Shown one piece after another: positions 1 through 7,706 of a stretch of 22,538 nt of DNA. Under the pieces are notes generated by a model. The model was not told the origin of the DNA. It worked only from the letters and a program-made list of their open reading frames with translations, and searched no databases. Made by a program: the position numbers and the translations under genes. Every line of letters begins with the position of its first letter. The first letter of the stretch is position 1. The DNA is from WHSM01 sp050701635 (lineage in GTDB: Bacteria; Actinomycetota; Actinomycetes; Mycobacteriales; Micromonosporaceae), in the NCBI GenBank assembly GCA_050701635.1, contig JBOGDF010000040.1:1-22538 (forward strand), in the 5' to 3' direction.

Positions 1-2
1 GG

Positions 3-86
3 GCCCGGCTGGTCGACCAGCCGGCCCGCCGGCAGGTGCCGGTGCGGTGCGACGAGCAGATGGTGGTCGAGTTCTACTCGCGCTGA
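3..86 (+). CDS. rpsD: 30S ribosomal protein S4, C-terminal fragment (cut by window edge)
   Basis: Only the last 27 codons are inside the window, so the start is not seen. The frame ends at TGA 84-86 and finishes in VPVRCDEQMVVEFYSR. The pattern R-x-x-V-P-V-x-x-x-E-Q-x-V-V-E-F-Y-S-R matches the usual end of bacterial S4, where E-Q-L-I-V-E-F/Y-Y-S-K/R closes the protein. S4 is a primary 16S rRNA-binding protein of the small ribosomal subunit. Some actinobacteria carry more than one S4 copy, and nothing in this fragment says which copy this is. The call rests on a short C-terminal motif, so it is moderate. The gene converges with the xdhC-like gene 35 bases downstream. Confidence 0.6.
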   Translation, partial: ARLVDQPARRQVPVRCDEQMVVEFYSR

Positions 87-121
87 GCACGCGTGGTCGG
101 CAAGCCGCTCCTGGCGAGCGG

Positions 122-1234
122 CTATCCGGCGCGGTGGATCGGGCCGGACACGCCGGACAGCCGCGCGCCCGAGCCGCCCCAGCGGCTGGCGACGATCTCG
201 GCGGCGATGCTGACCGCGGTCTCCTCCGGGCTGCGCGCACCCAGGTCGAGACCGATCGGAGACCGTAGCCGGGCCAGCTCGTCGTCGGTCAGCCCGGCCT
301 GCTTCAGCCGGATCAAACGATCGTGGTGGGTACGCCGTGAGCCCAGCGCGCCCACGTACGCCACCGGCAGCCGCAGCGCCACCTCGAGCAGCGGTACGTC
401 GAACTTCGGGTCGTGGGTGAGTACGCACAGCACGGTGCGCTCGTCGATCCGCCCGTCCGACGCCTCGTCCCGCAGGTAGCGGTGTGGCCAGTCGACCACC
501 ACCTCGTCGGCGGCGGGGATCCGGCGCGCGGTGGCGAAGACCGGCCGGGCGTCGCACACGGTGACGTGGAAGCCGAGGAACCCTCCGACCCGGGCCACCG
601 CGGCGGCGAAGTCGATCGCCCCGAAGACGATCATCCGCGGCGGCGGCGCGTACGAGGCGACGAACAGCGTCAGCGCATCGCCGCGCCGCTCCCCGTACCG
701 TCCATAGTGGAGGGTCCCGGTACGGCCGGCCGCCAGCATCCCCCGTACGTCTCTGGCGACGGCCGCGTCGAGTCGCTCCGCGCCGAGCGAGCCGGCGGTG
801 GCGTCCTGCCACACCACAAGCCGCCGACCGAGTCGAGCCGGCCCGGCTGATTCGACACAGGTGACCGTGGCGACCGGGGTGCCGGAGCGGATCGACGCGG
901 CCACCTCGCCCAGCTCGGGGAAGGTCTCGCGGGAGATCCGCTCGGTGTAGACGTCGATGATGCCGCCGCAGGTCAGCCCGACCGCGAACGCGTCGTCGTC
1001 GCTCACGCCGTACCGGCGCAGGATCGGGGGTTGGTCCGGGTCGACGGCGAGGTCGTACACGGCGGCCTCGACGCAGCCGCCGGAGACGCTGCCGACCGCC
1101 TCGCCGGTCGGGCCGACCAGCATCGCGGCGCCGGGCTGACGCGGCGCGGACTTGAAGGCGCCGACCAGCGTGGCGAGCCCGACCGTCTCCCCCGCGTCCC
1201 ACCGGCGGATCAGCTCATCCAGCACCTCACGCAT
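122..1234 (-). CDS. XdhC/CoxI-family molybdenum hydroxylase maturation factor
   Basis: A 370-residue protein of the XdhC/CoxI family. Such proteins bind molybdenum cofactor, protect it while it is sulfurated, and help insert it into xanthine dehydrogenase-type enzymes in the cytoplasm. The N-terminal XdhC/CoxI domain shows SVSGGCVEAAVYDLA near residues 48-62 and LTCGGIIDVYTE near residues 88-99, both typical of the family. The C-terminal Rossmann-like domain shows MIVFGAIDFAAAVARVGGFLGFHVTVCDARP, then YVGALGSRRTHHDRLIRL and SPIGLDLGARSPEETAVSIAAEI. Length is normal and both domains are intact. The ATG at 1232-1234 has no clear Shine-Dalgarno sequence. The gene is divergent from the molybdopterin subunit 85 bases away, which fits a dedicated chaperone for that enzyme. 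Family call is sure; the client enzyme is inferred from position. Confidence 0.9.
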   Translation of the reverse strand: MREVLDELIRRWDAGETVGLATLVGAFKSAPRQPGAAMLVGPTGEAVGSVSGGCVEAAVYDLAVDPDQPPILRRYGVSDDDAFAVGLTCGGIIDVYTERISRETFPELGEVAASIRSGTPVATVTCVESAGPARLGRRLVVWQDATAGSLGAERLDAAVARDVRGMLAAGRTGTLHYGRYGERRGDALTLFVASYAPPPRMIVFGAIDFAAAVARVGGFLGFHVTVCDARPVFATARRIPAADEVVVDWPHRYLRDEASDGRIDERTVLCVLTHDPKFDVPLLEVALRLPVAYVGALGSRRTHHDRLIRLKQAGLTDDELARLRSPIGLDLGARSPEETAVSIAAEIVASRWGGSGARLSGVSGPIHRAG

Positions 1235-1319
1235 AGGGCAGCCTAGTCACGGCGGTACGCCGCCCGAGTGTCCAGTTTTTGCACACTTTTCACCGGCCCG
1301 GCGACCGTACGGTGCGGAC
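1235..1319. promoter_or_regulatory. divergent promoter region between xdhC-like gene and molybdenum hydroxylase
   Basis: The 85 bases must hold the start signals for both divergent genes. They contain a small dyad CGGCG-GTA-CGCCG (about 1250-1262), an AT-richer patch GTTTTTGCACACTTTTC (about 1275-1291) that stands out in the GC-rich surroundings, and a 10-bp palindrome ACCGTACGGT (1304-1313) just before the plus-strand start. I cannot assign -35/-10 boxes. The palindrome is an operator candidate only. Confidence 0.4.
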
Positions 1320-3551
1320 ATGAAGCCAGCGGACATGAAGCCTGAGGACGCCAGCCCCACGATCGGGCGCCGCCGGTTCCTCACCTACCTGGTGGCCGCA
1401 CCCGTGTTGACGGTGGCCGTCCGGTGGGGCCTGGACCCGGGCGCCGAGGCCGAGGCGATACCGGGACTCCCCCAGCTGCCCGCGGTCTACGACCTGGGCG
1501 ACCTCTACACGCTGTCCACCACCCCGACCGCCGACATGCTGGTGATCGAGGTGACCGACGACGGCCGGGTACGCCTCTACCTGCCCCGGATGGAGGTCGG
1601 CCAGGGGATCACCACCGCGATCGCGATGCTGGTCGCCGACGAGCTCGACATCGACCTGTCCCGGGTGGAGATCCCGCTCTCCGACGCCCGCCCGGAGCTG
1701 ATGTTCAACCAGCTCACCGGTGGCTCCACCACGATCCGGTCCACGTACGCCCCGGTACGGCGGGCCGCCGCCGGCGCCCGGGCCCGGCTGGTCTCCGCCG
1801 CCGCCGCGACGTACCAGCGGGACCCGGCGACCCTGACCACCCGGGACGGCGCCGTGGTCGCCCCGGACGGCACCGCCTGGTCGTACGGGTCGCTCAGCGC
1901 CGCCGCCGCCGATCCGCAGCTGGCCGTCACCGCGTCGGCCAACCCGAAGCCGACCTCGCAGCTGGACCTGGTCGGTACACCGACCAACCGGATCGACGCC
2001 CGGAAGATGGTGACCGGGCAGCTCACGTACACCCTGGATCTGGATGTCCCGAACGCCAAACCGACGATGGTACGGCGACCGCCCACCATCCAGGGATCGC
2101 CGGCGGCGATCGGCAACGAGGACCAGGTCCGGGCGATGCCCGGCGTGATCGACATCGCGATGGTGCCGACCGGGGTCGCGGTGATGGCCGAGACGTTCGG
2201 GCAGGCGCTGGACGCCAAGAACGCGCTGCGGGTGACCTGGAACAAGGGCACCATCGACAACCTGTCCGACGCGGACATCAAGGCGAAGCTGAGGGCGGCG
2301 ACGGTCCCGTTCACCGCGCCGCCGCTCGGTGCGCTGACCGTCGACGCCGAGTTCGACTACGCCTGCGTGTCGCACGCCCCGCTGGAGACCAACTCCGCGA
2401 TCGCCGACGTACGGGCCGACCGCGCGGAGATCTGGTCCGGGCTGAAGATCCCTATCATCGCGTTGCAGCGGATCGCCCAGGAGCTGGGGCTGCCGGAGGA
2501 CGCGGTGACCGTACACGTGGTGCAGTCGGGCGGCTCCTTCGGCCGGCGGCTGTACTTCGACGGCGCGCTGGAGGCGGCCCGGATCTCGCGGGCGATGGGG
2601 CGTCCGGTGAAGTTGATGTGGAGCCGGATCGACGACATGCGGCACGGCCGGATCCGGGGCGCCTCGCACCACAAGGTGCGCGCCACGCTGGGGCTCGGCC
2701 AGGTGATCAGCTACGAGCACCGGGTGGCGTCGGTCAAGACCGACTGGCGGCACGGCTTCGGCGAGATCATCACCGCGATGGGCGCCGAGGGCCCCGGCAA
2801 CCTCGGCTACACCCAGACGATCTTCAACCTGACCGTGGAGTGCCCGTACAACTTCGGGGTGATCACCGAGGTGATCAACGAGCCCGAGGACATCGTGATG
2901 AACACCTCCGCATGGCGGTCGGTCTACTCCTCGATGACCCGCGGCGCGGAAGAGCTGATCGTCGACGAGATCGCCGCGAAGCTGGGCAAGGACCCGTACC
3001 AGTTCCGGATGGAATCGCTGAAGGACGACCAGCAGCGGGCGGTGCTCCGCAAGGTGGCCGAGGAAGGCGGCTGGGGACGCAAGATGCCCGCCGGACACGC
3101 GCAGGGCATCGCGTACCACCAGGAGTACCGGTCCAGGACCGCCTGCCTGGTGGAGATGGACGCCACCAACCCGAAGCAGCCCCGGGTCTACAAGGCGACC
3201 ATCGCGGTCGACGTCGGGCTGCCGATCAACCCGCGCGGGCTGCAGGCGCAGATGCTCGGCGGGCTCACCGACGCGATCTCCACGGTGCTGCGGGCCGGTC
3301 TGCACATCGACAAGGGGCTGCCGCTGGAAGGCAGCTACTCGCAGTTCCACTACGCCCGGCAGAAGAACTCCCCGATCGATGCGAAGGTGTTCGTGATGCC
3401 GGCCAACGCCGACAAGCCCGGCGGCTCCGGCGAGCTCGGCGTACCGGCCGCCGCCGGCGCCGTGACCTGCGCGTACGCCCGCGCCACCAAGACCAAACCG
3501 CGCAGCTTCCCGATCAACTCCGACATCGACTTCGAGCCGTTCCCCCGCTAA
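1320..3551 (+). CDS. iorB: Tat-exported molybdopterin-binding subunit of an IorB-type molybdenum hydroxylase
   Basis: The large catalytic subunit of a xanthine dehydrogenase-family enzyme, closest in build to isoquinoline 1-oxidoreductase beta subunit and related periplasmic aldehyde dehydrogenases. These hydroxylate aldehydes or N-heterocycles using molybdopterin. The protein has 743 residues, normal for the group. A twin-arginine signal lies at residues 17-21 (RRRFL), followed by a hydrophobic stretch, so export by Tat is expected. Family blocks follow: PRMEVGQGITTAIAMLVADEL, NQLTGGSTTIRSTYAPVRRAAA, GGSFGRRLYFDGALEAARIS, AWRSVYSS, and GGSGELGVPAAAGAVTCA near the end, which carries the conserved active-site glutamate. 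Start ATG 1320 was chosen because it precedes the Tat motif; ATG 1335 is possible. TAA 3549-3551 lies 11 bases before the [2Fe-2S] gene. The symbol denotes the subfamily; the substrate is unknown. Confidence 0.88.
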   Translation: MKPADMKPEDASPTIGRRRFLTYLVAAPVLTVAVRWGLDPGAEAEAIPGLPQLPAVYDLGDLYTLSTTPTADMLVIEVTDDGRVRLYLPRMEVGQGITTAIAMLVADELDIDLSRVEIPLSDARPELMFNQLTGGSTTIRSTYAPVRRAAAGARARLVSAAAATYQRDPATLTTRDGAVVAPDGTAWSYGSLSAAAADPQLAVTASANPKPTSQLDLVGTPTNRIDARKMVTGQLTYTLDLDVPNAKPTMVRRPPTIQGSPAAIGNEDQVRAMPGVIDIAMVPTGVAVMAETFGQALDAKNALRVTWNKGTIDNLSDADIKAKLRAATVPFTAPPLGALTVDAEFDYACVSHAPLETNSAIADVRADRAEIWSGLKIPIIALQRIAQELGLPEDAVTVHVVQSGGSFGRRLYFDGALEAARISRAMGRPVKLMWSRIDDMRHGRIRGASHHKVRATLGLGQVISYEHRVASVKTDWRHGFGEIITAMGAEGPGNLGYTQTIFNLTVECPYNFGVITEVINEPEDIVMNTSAWRSVYSSMTRGAEELIVDEIAAKLGKDPYQFRMESLKDDQQRAVLRKVAEEGGWGRKMPAGHAQGIAYHQEYRSRTACLVEMDATNPKQPRVYKATIAVDVGLPINPRGLQAQMLGGLTDAISTVLRAGLHIDKGLPLEGSYSQFHYARQKNSPIDAKVFVMPANADKPGGSGELGVPAAAGAVTCAYARATKTKPRSFPINSDIDFEPFPR

Positions 3552-3562
3552 GGAGCCGCATC

Positions 3563-4021
3563 GTGCCCAGTTACACCTTCACCGTGAACGGCAGGTCGGT
3601 CACGGTCGACGCCCCGGCTGACCTCGCGATGCTCTGGGTGCTGCGCGACAAGCTCGGCATCAAGGGCCCCAAGTACGGCTGCGGCATCAACGTCTGCAAG
3701 GCGTGCACCAGCCATATCGACGGCGAGGCGTTCAACCCGTGCACCACGCCGGTCTCCGAGTGCGCCGACCGCGACGTCACCACCATCGAGGGGCTGGCCG
3801 ACGGCGACCAGCTGCACCCCGTACAGGAAGCGTGGCTGGACCAGGACGTGGCCCAGTGCGGCTACTGCCAGCCGGGACAGATCATGGCGGCGGTGGCGCT
3901 GCTGCGGCGTACCAGCAACCCGACCGACGCGGAGATCGACGCGATCGAGAACGTCTGCCGCTGCGGCACGTACTTCCGGATCCGGGAAGCCATCAAGCAG
4001 GCCGCCGCCGCGATGCGCTGA
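3563..4021 (+). CDS. iorA: [2Fe-2S] subunit of the molybdenum hydroxylase (IorA-type)
   Basis: A 152-residue protein with the two iron-sulfur domains of molybdenum hydroxylases; it carries electrons away from the molybdenum centre. The N-terminal plant-ferredoxin-like domain shows KYGCGINVCKAC and, later, NPC (C-x4-C-x2-C ... C). The C-terminal four-helix domain shows QCGYCQPGQIM and CRCGTY, giving C-x2-C ... C-x-C. All eight cysteines are present. The GTG start is preceded by AAGGAG overlapping the stop codon of the upstream gene, so the two are co-transcribed and probably coupled. It has no signal peptide, so it would be exported by riding on the Tat-tagged partner, as known for related enzymes. 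No FAD-binding subunit follows, which suggests a cytochrome or other non-NAD acceptor. Confidence 0.9.
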   Translation: MPSYTFTVNGRSVTVDAPADLAMLWVLRDKLGIKGPKYGCGINVCKACTSHIDGEAFNPCTTPVSECADRDVTTIEGLADGDQLHPVQEAWLDQDVAQCGYCQPGQIMAAVALLRRTSNPTDAEIDAIENVCRCGTYFRIREAIKQAAAAMR

Positions 4022-4064
4022 GGCGTCGGCAAAACCTCAGGCTGAGGCGTTGGCAGAACCTCAG
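4018..4064. repeat. tandem 22-bp near-repeat forming two hairpins at a convergent gene end
   Basis: Units 4019-4040 and 4043-4064 are two-mismatch copies (TGAGGCGTCGGCAAAACC versus TGAGGCGTTGGCAGAACC, each ending TCAG). Each unit with the preceding C forms a six-base stem, CTGAGG paired with CCTCAG. The TGA of the [2Fe-2S] gene (4019-4021) lies in the first unit, and the stop of the minus-strand regulator (4061-4063) lies in the second. The position between convergent genes suggests a bidirectional terminator, although there is no long T run. Confidence 0.6.
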
Positions 4065-5725
4065 ACCGAAATCCGCAGAACCCGGATCCGGTTGTAGAGG
4101 GTGGAGCGGCTGATCCCGAGCTGCTCGGCGGCGTGCCGCTTGTTGCCGCCGGTGGCCCGCAGCGCCGACACGATCGCGTCCCGCTCGGCCTGTTCCCACC
4201 GGGTCAGCGCGCGGCTGGGCGGCAGCCCTCGGTACGCCTCCGGCAGATCCGCCACGGTGATGTCGCCCGCGGACCGGGTCTGCGCCGCGTGGCGTACCAC
4301 CATCCGGAGTTCTCGCAGGTTGCCCGGCCAGTGGTGGCCGGCGAGCGCCGCGAGCGTGCTCGGCGCGAACCGTACGCTCGGGTCCGCGCCCTGCTCGGCG
4401 AGCATGCCGTGGGCCAGTGCGGGAAGCTCGTCGCGGCGGCTTCGCAGCGGCGGCAGCTCCACCGTCGCCGGGCATCCGGCGGCGAGCCGCGCGGCGTCAG
4501 ACCCGAGATCACTCCTGGGTACGCCGGTCAGCACGATCCGCGCCGTGGAGTCCGCCAGCAGCCGGGCCAGCCGTACGCACACCGCCGGCGGCAGCAGCTG
4601 GAGCTCCTCGATCGCGAGCACCCCCGGATGCGTCGCCGCCAGCTCCTCCAGCCGGGTCCACCCGGCGTCGTCGATCCTGGCCGCGTCGAGCGTCACCAGC
4701 GGCCCGTCCCCGGCCAGGACCGACACCGCGGTGGTACGCCCAGAGCCCGGCTCCCCGCTGATCAGCACCGGATACCGGCCGTCCCGCAGCCGTGCGAGCT
4801 GGTCGGCGACGGCCGACCCCGGCACCGCCGTACGCCGCCCGTTCCCTCCCCGGTCGGCGCGCCGCCGCTCGGCCGGCGCCAGCTGGAACAGCACGCCGCC
4901 GGTGCCGTCGATCCGCGACACCTCCGCGTCGACAACCTGACCCGACGCCAGGGTGAGCTGCCGGCGCAGGCTGCGGTCCAGCGGCGTGTCGTACGCGACC
5001 GTGCGCAGCATCGCGTGGTCCGGCAGCTCCAGCAGGTCCACCGCGGCCGGGTTGGTCAGCACCACGTCCGGGTCGAGCACCACGACCGCGCGGTGCCGGT
5101 GCTGCGCGGCGGCCCGGAACGCGGCGAGCAGGTGCTGTTCGGACTGGCGCGACCCTTCCAGCAGCCGCTGCTCGACGTCGCGCACCGCCCACCGTACGAA
5201 CGGTACGAACAGCGGGTTCGCCGTCGGCATCACGCCGGTGATGTCCAGGACGCCCTCCAGCCGGCGAGTCACCGGATGCCGGATCGGGTGGCCGTAGCAG
5301 CTGAACTGCCGCAGCGACTCGAGGAAGTGCTCGGCACCGTTGACCAGCAGCCCGCTCCCCGTCTCGTACGTGGTGGCCAGCGAGTTGGTGCCGGAGACCT
5401 CCTCGGGAACCCGGCGACCCGGCACCGCACCGACCTGCTCGAGCACCTGCTCGACCCGCCGGTCGGTGAAGCGTACGTCGATGATCTGGCAGTCCCGATC
5501 CGCCAGCGCGAGGCAGAGCGTGGTGTCCACCAGCTGCACGGTCATCTCGTCCAGCACCGGCTTCGCGGCGACCATCAGCCGGCTCGTACGGTCCACGTCG
5601 GCGACCGGCAGCCCGTCGATGCGGTCCTGCGGGGCGAGCCCGGCCCGCCGCGCCCGATGCCACGAGGCGGCGATCTCCGGGCGCGCGGGAGCGTCCCCCG
5701 CCGGTGGTGTCGCCGGCATTGACAC
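4061..5725 (-). CDS. GAF-AAA-Fis transcriptional regulator (AcoR-like) lacking the sigma-54 contact motif
   Basis: A 554-residue regulator built like AcoR-type enhancer-binding proteins. The N-terminal sensor half carries the signature SGTNSLATTYETGSGLLVNGAEHF followed by YGHPIRHPVTRRLEGVLDITG. A reduced AAA+ core shows Walker A GEPGSGRTTA and a Walker B-like GVLAIEELQLL, then LPPLRSRRDELPALA and HHWPGNLRELRMVV. A C-terminal Fis-type helix-turn-helix closes the protein (GGNKRHAAEQLGISRSTLYNRIR). Walker A and B are only about 40 residues apart, and the GAFTGA loop that contacts sigma-54 is absent. It therefore probably acts with ordinary sigma factors. The GTG start at 5725 has GAGGAG five bases upstream; ATG 5719 is an alternative. 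Lying convergent with the molybdenum hydroxylase genes, it is a candidate regulator of them; the ligand is unknown. Confidence 0.85.
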   Translation of the reverse strand: MSMPATPPAGDAPARPEIAASWHRARRAGLAPQDRIDGLPVADVDRTSRLMVAAKPVLDEMTVQLVDTTLCLALADRDCQIIDVRFTDRRVEQVLEQVGAVPGRRVPEEVSGTNSLATTYETGSGLLVNGAEHFLESLRQFSCYGHPIRHPVTRRLEGVLDITGVMPTANPLFVPFVRWAVRDVEQRLLEGSRQSEQHLLAAFRAAAQHRHRAVVVLDPDVVLTNPAAVDLLELPDHAMLRTVAYDTPLDRSLRRQLTLASGQVVDAEVSRIDGTGGVLFQLAPAERRRADRGGNGRRTAVPGSAVADQLARLRDGRYPVLISGEPGSGRTTAVSVLAGDGPLVTLDAARIDDAGWTRLEELAATHPGVLAIEELQLLPPAVCVRLARLLADSTARIVLTGVPRSDLGSDAARLAAGCPATVELPPLRSRRDELPALAHGMLAEQGADPSVRFAPSTLAALAGHHWPGNLRELRMVVRHAAQTRSAGDITVADLPEAYRGLPPSRALTRWEQAERDAIVSALRATGGNKRHAAEQLGISRSTLYNRIRVLRISV

Positions 5726-5862
5726 GGACGCTCCTCGACCGCCCCAGCAGCATTACCCCTGTCCCCCGAGGTCTGCTGAGAGCGGACTCATCATGTCATT
5801 CGAGACATCAATCTGGATAGCCTCGAACGCCTGACATACCACCCGGACCGCCCTCACCCGTC
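5726..5862. other. upstream region of the Fis-type regulator, with a dyad
   Basis: This short gene-free stretch holds the regulator's upstream signals. The clearest element is a spaced dyad ATGTC-N6-GACAT at 5793-5808, of the shape expected for a dimeric regulator. No -35/-10 pair could be assigned. The 33-bp inverted repeat begins at 5863. Confidence 0.3.
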
Positions 5863-5895
5863 GACCATGATCATGGGGCCCTTCATGTCGTCATG
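5863..5895 (+). repeat. 33-bp inverted repeat, left copy
   Basis: Positions 5863-5895 are an exact reverse complement of 15432-15464, with no mismatch over 33 bases. The sequence contains the 12-bp palindrome CCATGATCATGG, a GGGGCCC core and a second CATG-TCGT-CATG unit. A perfect match this long cannot be chance. It brackets a 9,602-bp block whose genes differ from the flanks. It could be the terminal repeat of a mobile or mobilised segment, or two inverted copies of a dispersed intergenic repeat. No obvious target-site duplication is visible outside the copies. Confidence 0.85.
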
Positions 5896-5899
5896 CCGA

Positions 5900-5911
5900 A
5901 CATTGCAATGT
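5900..5911. promoter_or_regulatory. 12-bp perfect palindrome ACATTGCAATGT
   Basis: A perfect 12-bp palindrome five bases inside the left inverted repeat, upstream of the NAD(P)HX repair gene. It is followed by TGACACGTTTTAACAGTCCC, AT-richer than its surroundings. It could be an operator or part of the element end; nothing further can be assigned. Confidence 0.35.
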
Positions 5912-6167
5912 GACACGTTTTAACAGTCCCCTGCTGTGCCCGTGTTAGCCAATTCGGGGGCTGGGGGTGCACGGGACAGTAGCCGGTTGGGCGGGGTCGC
6001 GTTCCGCGCGTCCGGCCGTGAAGTTGTGCGGCCTCGATAGGAGGAGCCTGCGCGGGGCCCGGTCAGACTCTGCCTCGCTGGCGGCTGGCCGCCGGGTTGT
6101 CCCGGTGCTGGGTGATCTGGTGCGCCTGGCCTACGTTGTGGCTCGACGCCTGTGCCAGGCTGTCCGG

Positions 6168-7697
6168 GTGCATGCACCGGAGGTGTTGGCGGCGTACCGA
6201 GCTGAGGATGTTCAGGCTGCGGTCGCCCGCGTGTTGGCCCGTGTGCCGGACGGCTCGTTGATGGTCAGAGCCGCCACCGGCCTGGCGGTCACGTGTGCGG
6301 AGGTGCTGAGGGAGAGGCGCGGTCGCGTCAGCGGGGGCCATGTCGTCCTTCTGGTGGGTTCGGGCAACAACGGAGGTGACGCGCTACTGGCTGGTGCCCG
6401 GCTGCGCAGACGCGGCGTTCGAGCCGAGGCGCTGCTCGTCGGAGATCGCGCCTACGAGCCCGGCCTGACGGCCTTGCTGGATGCTGGCGGTCGGGTGATT
6501 GACGCGCGTTCAGCCAAGGGCCGGAAGGCCGGTGTCACGGTTCTGGCAAGTGCCGATCTCGTGATCGATGGCGTGGTGGGAACCGGTGGATCGGCGGGTT
6601 TGCAGGCCCCGGCGGACGAACTGGTAGACGCGATCCCACCGGGCGTCGCGGTGGTTTCCGTCGACCTGCCCAGCGGTGTGGATCCCGACACGGGCGAGAC
6701 GCCCGGAAAGCATGTGCTGGCCGATGTGACAGTGGCCTGCGGCGCATTGAGCCCGTCCGTGCTCGTGCCTCCGGCGTCCCATGCTGCTGGTCGAATCGTG
6801 TTCGTTGATGTTGGCACTGCGAGGGAGCTACAACCCCCGCCAGCCGTGCAGCGCCTCAGTCCCGCCGGGGTGGCGGCGCGATGGCCGGTACCGCGACGGC
6901 ACGATCACAAGTACACCCGCGGTGTCCTGGGCGTGGTTGCCGGGTCTGACATGTATCCGGGTGCTGCGGTTCTCGCTTGTGCCGGTGCAGTGCGGGCCGG
7001 GGTCGGCATCGTCCGGTACGTCGGCCCGGAACACGTGACGAGCCAGGTGTTGACCGCGAGGCCGGAGGTGGTGCCTGGACTTGGCAGGGTGCAGGCGTGG
7101 CTGCTCGGGTCGGGGGTGGAGGAGGACGAGCAGCAGGACGCGGCGATCGATGAGGCTTTGAACTCCGGGCTTCCATGCGTGGTGGACGCTGGCGCGCTGG
7201 AGGCGTGCGTTCGGCGGCGGGCGTCGGATTCTCGCGCGGCCTCTGCCGACGATGTGTTGTTGACGCCGCACGCGGGCGAACTCGCCAGGATGCTCGCCAT
7301 GTTGGGCCACGACGTGACGCGTGAGCAGGTCGAGGCCAAGCCGATGCGCCACGCGTTCTGGTTGGCGCGTGATGCGGACGCGACGGTCCTGCTGAAGGGG
7401 CATCACACGCTCATCGCGTCCCCTGGCGGGCAGCTATTCAGCCAGGCAGAAGGCCCGGCGTGGCTGGCTACGGCGGGATCCGGGGATGTACTGGCCGGCA
7501 TCGCCGGCACCTTGATGGCGAGCGGAGTAAAGGCCCCTTGGGCGGGCGCGATGGCCGCCTTGATTCACGGGCGAGCCGCTGCACGGGCATCGCAGGGTGG
7601 ACCGATTGCCGCGTCGGAAATCGCGGATGCCACGCCCGCCACGATTGCGGGTCTACTGAACCTGAAGAAGTCCGTGCCGCATCCCGTCGCCCAGTGA
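6168..7697 (+). CDS. nnr: bifunctional NAD(P)H-hydrate epimerase / ADP-dependent NAD(P)H-hydrate dehydratase
   Basis: Repairs damaged NADHX and NADPHX: the N-terminal domain epimerises the hydrates and the C-terminal domain dehydrates the S form with ADP. The epimerase part shows GSGNNGGDALLAGARLRRRG, VIDGVVGTGG and VSVDLPSGVDPDTGETPG. The dehydratase part shows HDHKYTRGVLGVVAGS, GAVRAGVGIVRY, LLTPHAGELARML, VLLKGHHTLIASP and TAGSGDVLAGIAGTLMASG, including the conserved GSGD aspartate, so both halves look intact. The frame is open back to GTG 5967. I chose GTG 6168 (VHAPEVLAAYRAEDVQAA) because family similarity begins there. A strong AGGAGGAG at about 6039-6046 has no good start behind it, so the start is uncertain. 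Codon use is less G/C-biased than in the flanks, and the gene lies just inside the inverted repeat, so it may be a second, acquired copy. Confidence 0.85.
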   Translation: MHAPEVLAAYRAEDVQAAVARVLARVPDGSLMVRAATGLAVTCAEVLRERRGRVSGGHVVLLVGSGNNGGDALLAGARLRRRGVRAEALLVGDRAYEPGLTALLDAGGRVIDARSAKGRKAGVTVLASADLVIDGVVGTGGSAGLQAPADELVDAIPPGVAVVSVDLPSGVDPDTGETPGKHVLADVTVACGALSPSVLVPPASHAAGRIVFVDVGTARELQPPPAVQRLSPAGVAARWPVPRRHDHKYTRGVLGVVAGSDMYPGAAVLACAGAVRAGVGIVRYVGPEHVTSQVLTARPEVVPGLGRVQAWLLGSGVEEDEQQDAAIDEALNSGLPCVVDAGALEACVRRRASDSRAASADDVLLTPHAGELARMLAMLGHDVTREQVEAKPMRHAFWLARDADATVLLKGHHTLIASPGGQLFSQAEGPAWLATAGSGDVLAGIAGTLMASGVKAPWAGAMAALIHGRAAARASQGGPIAASEIADATPATIAGLLNLKKSVPHPVAQ

Positions 7698-7706
7698 GGC
7701 TCTAGC

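Noticed and set aside
1290..3350. Long minus-strand open frame opposite the molybdopterin subunit gene
   Set aside because: It is rich in Arg, Gly, Pro and His with no family motif; the plus strand carries clear enzyme motifs over the whole length.
4133..5722. Long plus-strand open frame opposite the Fis-type regulator
   Set aside because: Shadow of a high-GC gene: no motifs, and Arg/Pro/Gln-rich. The minus strand has a good ribosome-binding site and conserved domains.
5726..5966. tRNA gene or tRNA-end attachment site at the left edge of the block
   Set aside because: No cloverleaf arms or T-loop consensus can be found here or at 15257-15501.
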